Assembly (NCBI GenBank): GCA_902776285.1
Contig: CACYPK010000010.1
Span: forward strand, 1 to 64,000
From: an uncultured Eubacteriales bacterium
Lineage (GTDB): Bacteria; Bacillota; Clostridia; Peptostreptococcales; Anaerovoracaceae
Reading direction: 5' to 3'
Length of the DNA: 64,000 nucleotides
The notes below the pieces were generated by a model. The model did not search any database. It worked only from the letters and a program-made list of their open reading frames with translations, and was not told where the DNA came from. Positions 60,395 through 64,000 of this stretch are shown here, piece by piece. The position numbers and the translations under genes are program-made. Position 1 is the first letter of the stretch. Every line of letters begins with the position of its first letter.

Positions 60395-61717
60395 ATGGAT
60401 AAGCAAAGAAGGATAATCAAAACCATCGTTTCGGGGCTTCTTGCCCTGGCGCTTTGTGTGTCTTCGGTCACATGTCTGTCCGCGCCGGTCTACGCGGGAT
60501 CCGTGACAAACCCTACGACTGCCACAAAGACCACGGCCTCCGTTTCCAAAGCAACGAAGCCCGCAGTGGTCGTCCCGACAGCCTCGAGTTTCACGGTAGG
60601 CAGCTTCGACCTCATCTTCAACGGAAAGATGCGCACGGATAAAACTCTGAATTCATCGTACCGTCCGACAGGACTGACTGCCAAGGGCAAGCCGGACAGC
60701 ATCAAGATCGCGTGGTCGCATCCGAAGCTCAGGTCCTCCATCAACGGCTACTTTATCCTGCGCAAGGATACTGACAGCAACAACTGGCGCCAGATAGCGA
60801 AGGTTTCAAAGTATACTAAGTCATATAAGGATGAGACCGCGACAGCCAGCAATTGTCTGTACAGATATACTGTCGTCGCGTATAAAAAGACCGACGGCGT
60901 GCGTATGATCTCGTTCCCTGTCAAATGGGCAGGCGCCGTGACTTCAGACAGCACAAAAGAGAACGTCACCAAGTTCGGCTTCCTCAATCCCGCAAAGGAT
61001 TCGACGGTAAAGATCGGAAGCACCAACAAGCTCTCACTGACATTCCCGTACAAGAAGCCGGCCAGCAAGGCAATACGCTGGACAAGTTCGGATACTTCCA
61101 TCGCAAAGGTCAATAACAAAGGCATTGTCACGGGAGTCAGCCACGGTACGGTCACCCTGACGGGACGCACGCATACCGGCAACGTCATCACCACACAAGT
61201 GACCGTCATAAAGCCGGGCACAGCTCAGGCTATCGTTGATGTAATGGCGAGCTGGATCGACTACAGCGAGTCGAACGGCAAGCATAAGGGCATCATCGAC
61301 ATATATAACTCCGTGACACCGTGGCCGAGAGGCTATAAAGTGAAATACAGCGATGAGTGGTGTGCTACATGCGTTTCTGCTGCTGCCATTCAGAGCGGTA
61401 CGGCCAAGTACACAGGCAGGGAGTGCGGTGTGCCGCAGTTCATCACCTACTTCAAGAACAGAGGCCGCTGGGAAGAGGACGGTTCCATCAAGCCTAGGAA
61501 GGGCGACCTCATAATCTACGGCTGGTCTATCGGAAGCGGCGTTACAGTATTCGGAAACAACTGGAGTGCGAGCCACATAGGTGTCGTAGAATCCGTGAAG
61601 GGAAACACCATCACGGTCCTTGAGGGCAATATGGGCTTTGGCATCGTCGGAAGGCGGACCCTGACCAAGGGCTGGCGATTCATAAGAGGCTACTGCAGGC
61701 CGGCGTATAAGAAATGA
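60395..61717 (+). CDS. Secreted CHAP-type wall amidase with Fn3- and Big2-like domains
   Basis: A 440-residue exported protein. A signal peptide (about 1-35, ending VYAG) is followed by a Thr-rich linker, an Fn3-like domain (about 90-180), a Big2-like Ig domain (about 195-275, TSSDTSIAKVNNKGIVTG) and a CHAP-like domain (about 280-440). SDEWCATCVSAAA carries the catalytic Cys and SASHIGVVESV the His, with TVLEGNMG as the third motif. It likely cleaves peptidoglycan cross-bridges or stem peptides. It is not closely related to the two NlpC-like proteins at 9-14 kb. Confidence 0.82.
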   Translation: MDKQRRIIKTIVSGLLALALCVSSVTCLSAPVYAGSVTNPTTATKTTASVSKATKPAVVVPTASSFTVGSFDLIFNGKMRTDKTLNSSYRPTGLTAKGKPDSIKIAWSHPKLRSSINGYFILRKDTDSNNWRQIAKVSKYTKSYKDETATASNCLYRYTVVAYKKTDGVRMISFPVKWAGAVTSDSTKENVTKFGFLNPAKDSTVKIGSTNKLSLTFPYKKPASKAIRWTSSDTSIAKVNNKGIVTGVSHGTVTLTGRTHTGNVITTQVTVIKPGTAQAIVDVMASWIDYSESNGKHKGIIDIYNSVTPWPRGYKVKYSDEWCATCVSAAAIQSGTAKYTGRECGVPQFITYFKNRGRWEEDGSIKPRKGDLIIYGWSIGSGVTVFGNNWSASHIGVVESVKGNTITVLEGNMGFGIVGRRTLTKGWRFIRGYCRPAYKK

Positions 61718-61748
61718 TCCGGCTGTTCAGTCTGCAGCCGCAAAAGCG

Positions 61749-61790
61749 CAAAAAACGACGGGAGTCAGCTCATCGCTGACTCCCTCTTCA
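61749..61790. terminator. Bidirectional terminator between convergent genes
   Basis: GGGAGTCAGC (61760-61769) and GCTGACTCCC (61775-61784) form a 10-bp stem with a 5-base loop. A T-rich stretch follows on plus, and an A-run (61750-61755) provides the U-tract on minus. Confidence 0.8.
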
Positions 61791-61828
61791 TTTTCGCGCA
61801 GTTTAGTTTTTGCTTTAAGCAGCAACTA

Positions 61829-62368
61829 TTAATAGTTTTCTTCGTGGATCTCGAAGTACGCCTTCGGATGCGCGCAGACCGGGCAGACCTCAGGAGCCTT
61901 CATTCCCACGACTATATGTCCGCAGTTGCGGCATTCCCAGACCTTGACTTCGCTCTTTTCAAACACTTTATTGGTCTCTACGTTCTCGAGAAGAGCGCGG
62001 TAGCGCTGCTCGTGCTGTTTCTCGATCTCGGCTACCATGCGGAACTTGGCTGCCAGCGCCTTGAAGCCTTCCTCTTCTGCCGTCTTGGCAAAACCTTCGT
62101 ACATGTCGGTCCATTCGTAGTTTTCACCATCCGCGGCAGCGGCAAGGTTTTCAGGTGTTGTGCCGATCCCCTCAAGCTCCTTGAACCAGATTTTAGCATG
62201 TTCTTTTTCGTTATCTGCGGTCTTCAGAAAGAGTGCGGCTATCTGCTCAAAACCGTCCTTCTTGGCCTTTGACGCGAAATAAGTGTATTTGTTTCGTGCC
62301 TCTGACTCACCTGCGAATGCTGCCAGCAGGTTCTTTTCCGTCTGCGTTCCGGCGTATTTGTTTGCCAT
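61829..62368 (-). CDS. rbr: Rubrerythrin
   Basis: A 179-residue peroxide-reducing di-iron protein. GESEARNKY and [10 protein letters not shown] carry iron ligands of the ferritin-like domain, EKQHEQRY the second pair, and the C-terminal rubredoxin-like knot has CRNCG and CPVC. It detoxifies hydrogen peroxide in anaerobes. AAAGGAGG lies eight bases before the ATG. It is unrelated to the glycan genes. Confidence 0.93.
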   Translation of the reverse strand: MANKYAGTQTEKNLLAAFAGESEARNKYTYFASKAKKDGFEQIAALFLKTADNEKEHAKIWFKELEGIGTTPENLAAAADGENYEWTDMYEGFAKTAEEEGFKALAAKFRMVAEIEKQHEQRYRALLENVETNKVFEKSEVKVWECRNCGHIVVGMKAPEVCPVCAHPKAYFEIHEENY

Positions 62369-62508
62369 CGTTCGTTCCTCCTTTGGTTATTGTGCTATAT
62401 CAGATTGTAAAGCTTCCCGGGTCCTTCTGTCCACATCGTTAATTTCTTTTTTATGGAATGGGACAGTGTGTTTTGTGCTACAATTCGGGTGTAAGGGAGG
62501 ATTTGAAT

Positions 62509-63243
62509 ATGAACATTTTCAAAACAGGACCGAGGTTCATCCGCGGGTATATCGAGACAAAGCGTTTCACCTCGCTCAAGAAGCAGATCTACAAGCTTCG
62601 TGAGGAAGGCGACCTGCAAGGCGAAAGGGATCTCATCCAATTCGGACAAAAGCGCTGGGTAGAAGCTATGTCGCCGGTTCTCGGCCTCACTTATGATGTC
62701 AGCGGCGAGGAAAACATCCCGGCTCCTGAGGACGGACCTTTCATGATGTACAGCAACCATCAGAGTTTCGCAGACATCGCGGCGACACTGTGGGTCATGA
62801 AGGATCATGGAATGATGGGCTACGTCTCCAAAGAGGAGTGGCGCAAGTATCCGATACTGGCCGATGTCGTTGACTGCTCAAGATCTATATTCCTGGTCCG
62901 CAACAACCCTAAGGAAGCCGTAAAGGCTCTGGGCGAGGCAAAGAAAATGCTGGATCAGGGATTCAACATGTGCATCTTCCCTGAAGGCACACGTTCAAAG
63001 GGACATGAGATGGGCGAGTTCAAGGCAGGCTCATTCAAGTTTGCCGAGAAGGCCAAGGTGCCTATCCTGCCTGTGACCATAGACGGCACATATCATTTCT
63101 TTGAGGAGGACGGCTCGTGGAAGCCGGCGCATATCAAAGTGACGATCCATCCGCTGGTGCACATCGAGAGCATGAGCCGCGAGGAGCAGCACGAAGCTGC
63201 CAAAAAGATAGAAGAGGCCGTAAGGAGCGCATTGGATAAATGA
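62509..63243 (+). CDS. plsC: 1-acyl-glycerol-3-phosphate acyltransferase (PlsC family)
   Basis: A 244-residue acyltransferase. [13 protein letters not shown] is the NHx4D catalytic motif and [11 protein letters not shown] binds the glycerol phosphate. It makes phosphatidic acid at the inner membrane face. An N-terminal amphipathic stretch of about 60 residues precedes the domain. The ATG at 62509 has GGGAGG eight bases upstream; the longer frame lacks one. An extended -10 (TGCTACAAT) lies about 25 bases upstream. Confidence 0.87.
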   Translation: MNIFKTGPRFIRGYIETKRFTSLKKQIYKLREEGDLQGERDLIQFGQKRWVEAMSPVLGLTYDVSGEENIPAPEDGPFMMYSNHQSFADIAATLWVMKDHGMMGYVSKEEWRKYPILADVVDCSRSIFLVRNNPKEAVKALGEAKKMLDQGFNMCIFPEGTRSKGHEMGEFKAGSFKFAEKAKVPILPVTIDGTYHFFEEDGSWKPAHIKVTIHPLVHIESMSREEQHEAAKKIEEAVRSALDK

Positions 63244-63686
63244 GATTTGTCATTCAAAGAGTTAAACACGCGTCAGTCAGCGTTGAAGGTGAAGTGATCG
63301 GCAGGATCGGACGCGGATACATGGTGCTTATAGGCGTATGCGATGCCGATGACGAAGCCGTCGCTGATAAGATGGTCAATAAGATGATAAACCTGCGCAT
63401 CAACAGGGATGCCGAGGGCAAGACCAATCTGTCGCTGGCCGACGTTGACGGAGGACTGCTTCTTATTTCTCAGTTCACTCTGTACGCGAACTGCAAGAAA
63501 GGCAACCGCCCGTCTTTCATCGAATCGGGTTCGCCGGAGCATGCCAACGCGCTTTATGAATACATAATCGACAAATGCCGTGAGCGCGTGCCTGTCGTAG
63601 AGAAAGGATCGTTCGGCGCCGAGATGGCGGTCGAACTTCTTAACGACGGCCCGTTCACGATAATACTGGACTCGGAGAAACTGTGA
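63240..63686 (+). CDS. dtd: D-aminoacyl-tRNA deacylase
   Basis: A 148-residue Dtd. [12 protein letters not shown] opens it, [11 protein letters not shown] is the catalytic SQFTLY motif, and [12 protein letters not shown] corresponds to the NxP motif, here with Gly-Pro present. It removes D-amino acids from tRNA. It overlaps plsC by four bases (ATGA). Confidence 0.92.
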   Translation: MRFVIQRVKHASVSVEGEVIGRIGRGYMVLIGVCDADDEAVADKMVNKMINLRINRDAEGKTNLSLADVDGGLLLISQFTLYANCKKGNRPSFIESGSPEHANALYEYIIDKCRERVPVVEKGSFGAEMAVELLNDGPFTIILDSEKL

Positions 63687-63735
63687 TCGCAGTTCTGCGA
63701 CTATTGAAACAATTATGGGAGGAACCGGATAAGAC

Positions 63736-64000
63736 ATGAAGACCTTACTCACCGGAGGAGCGGGATACATAGGATCGCACACGGCTGTAGCCATGCTCGA
63801 CGCGGGGCATCAGGTCGCCGTCGTTGATAATTATGTCAACAGCTCGGCGGAGGCAGTCGCGCGCGTAGAGAAGATCACCGGCAAGCCGGTCGCTCTTTAC
63901 GAGGCGGATGTGGCTGACAAGACCCGCATGATGGAGATACTTAAGGCAGAGATGCCTGACTGCATCATCCACTTCGCGGGACTCAAGGCTGTCGGAGAAT
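63736..64000 (+). CDS. galE: UDP-glucose 4-epimerase, N-terminal part (runs off the right edge)
   Basis: The first 88 codons of an SDR epimerase: MKTLLTGGAGYIGSHTAVAM (NAD motif), VVDNYVNSSAEAVARVE and IIHFAGLKAVGE are characteristic of GalE. It interconverts UDP-glucose and UDP-galactose. GGGAGG lies about 13 bases before the ATG, rather far. The rest lies beyond base 64000. Confidence 0.9.
   Translation, partial: MKTLLTGGAGYIGSHTAVAMLDAGHQVAVVDNYVNSSAEAVARVEKITGKPVALYEADVADKTRMMEILKAEMPDCIIHFAGLKAVGE

Noticed and set aside
63687..63735. Hairpin TCGCAG/CTGCGA after dtd as a terminator
   Set aside because: The loop would be two bases and no U-tract follows; a palindrome only.
1..64000. CRISPR arrays, rRNA, tRNA genes, insertion sequences or prophage genes
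   Set aside because: No direct-repeat arrays, RNA gene signatures, transposases or phage structural motifs were seen apart from the intron end at the left edge.

Overview
The window reads as a chromosomal segment of a Gram-positive anaerobe, most likely a member of class Clostridia (Bacillota) with roughly balanced base composition. The evidence is Shine-Dalgarno sites of the AGGAGG type, ribitol-phosphate teichoic acid genes (tarI, tarJ, tagG/tagH-like), choline (lic) genes, a rubrerythrin, and a group IIC intron placed behind an intrinsic terminator. Family or genus cannot be fixed from the sequence. Almost the whole window is one surface-glycan island.

Layout. Bases 1-92 (minus) are the 5' end of a group IIC intron. 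Bases 150-7732 (minus) are an operon of a CDP-glycerol-type transferase, two ATP-grasp ligases, a polyprenyl-phosphate glycosyltransferase, a CapK/PaaK-like adenylating enzyme, a sugar epimerase and a membrane-anchored GDPD. Bases 7.9-15.7 kb hold secreted proteins in mixed orientation, including two related NlpC/P60-like wall enzymes, another ATP-grasp ligase and a GT2 glycosyltransferase. From 52014 down to 15735 every gene lies on the minus strand with gaps of at most 85 bases: about 36 kb that looks like one transcription unit with a structured leader. In transcription order it makes UDP-GalNAcA-type sugars, a bacillosamine/legionaminic-acid pathway (PglF-like dehydratase, aminotransferase, acetyltransferases, NeuC, NeuB, NeuA and a GT52 sialyltransferase-like enzyme), an initiating transferase, Wzx, two Wzy-like polymerases and a Wzz-like regulator, and ends with a TarI/TarJ/TarL-like/TagG/TagH teichoic acid block. 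Inside it lies a metabolic module (aldo/keto reductase, phosphonopyruvate-decarboxylase-like ThDP enzyme, two TIM-barrel proteins, class I fumarase-type hydratase) whose product I cannot name.

Bases 52265-56277 (minus) encode a fusion of a YidC-like membrane domain to a sulfatase/LTA-synthase-like domain, translationally coupled to a CDP-glycerol-type transferase. Bases 56462-60146 (plus) are a phosphocholine cassette: HTH-LicC-LicA fusion, LicA and LicB; no licD is visible. The right end is ordinary: a secreted CHAP protein, rubrerythrin, plsC, dtd and the start of galE.

Most original signals: the YidC-sulfatase fusion lacking the expected groove arginine, the ThDP/C-C lyase/hydratase module without PEP mutase, five ATP-grasp ligases around glycan genes, and three minus-strand terminators lying in or overlapping the 3' ends of convergent plus-strand genes. 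No stretch longer than 300 bases lacks a gene. The largest gaps (52015-52264 and 60147-60394) hold a leader/promoter and a terminator/promoter respectively.
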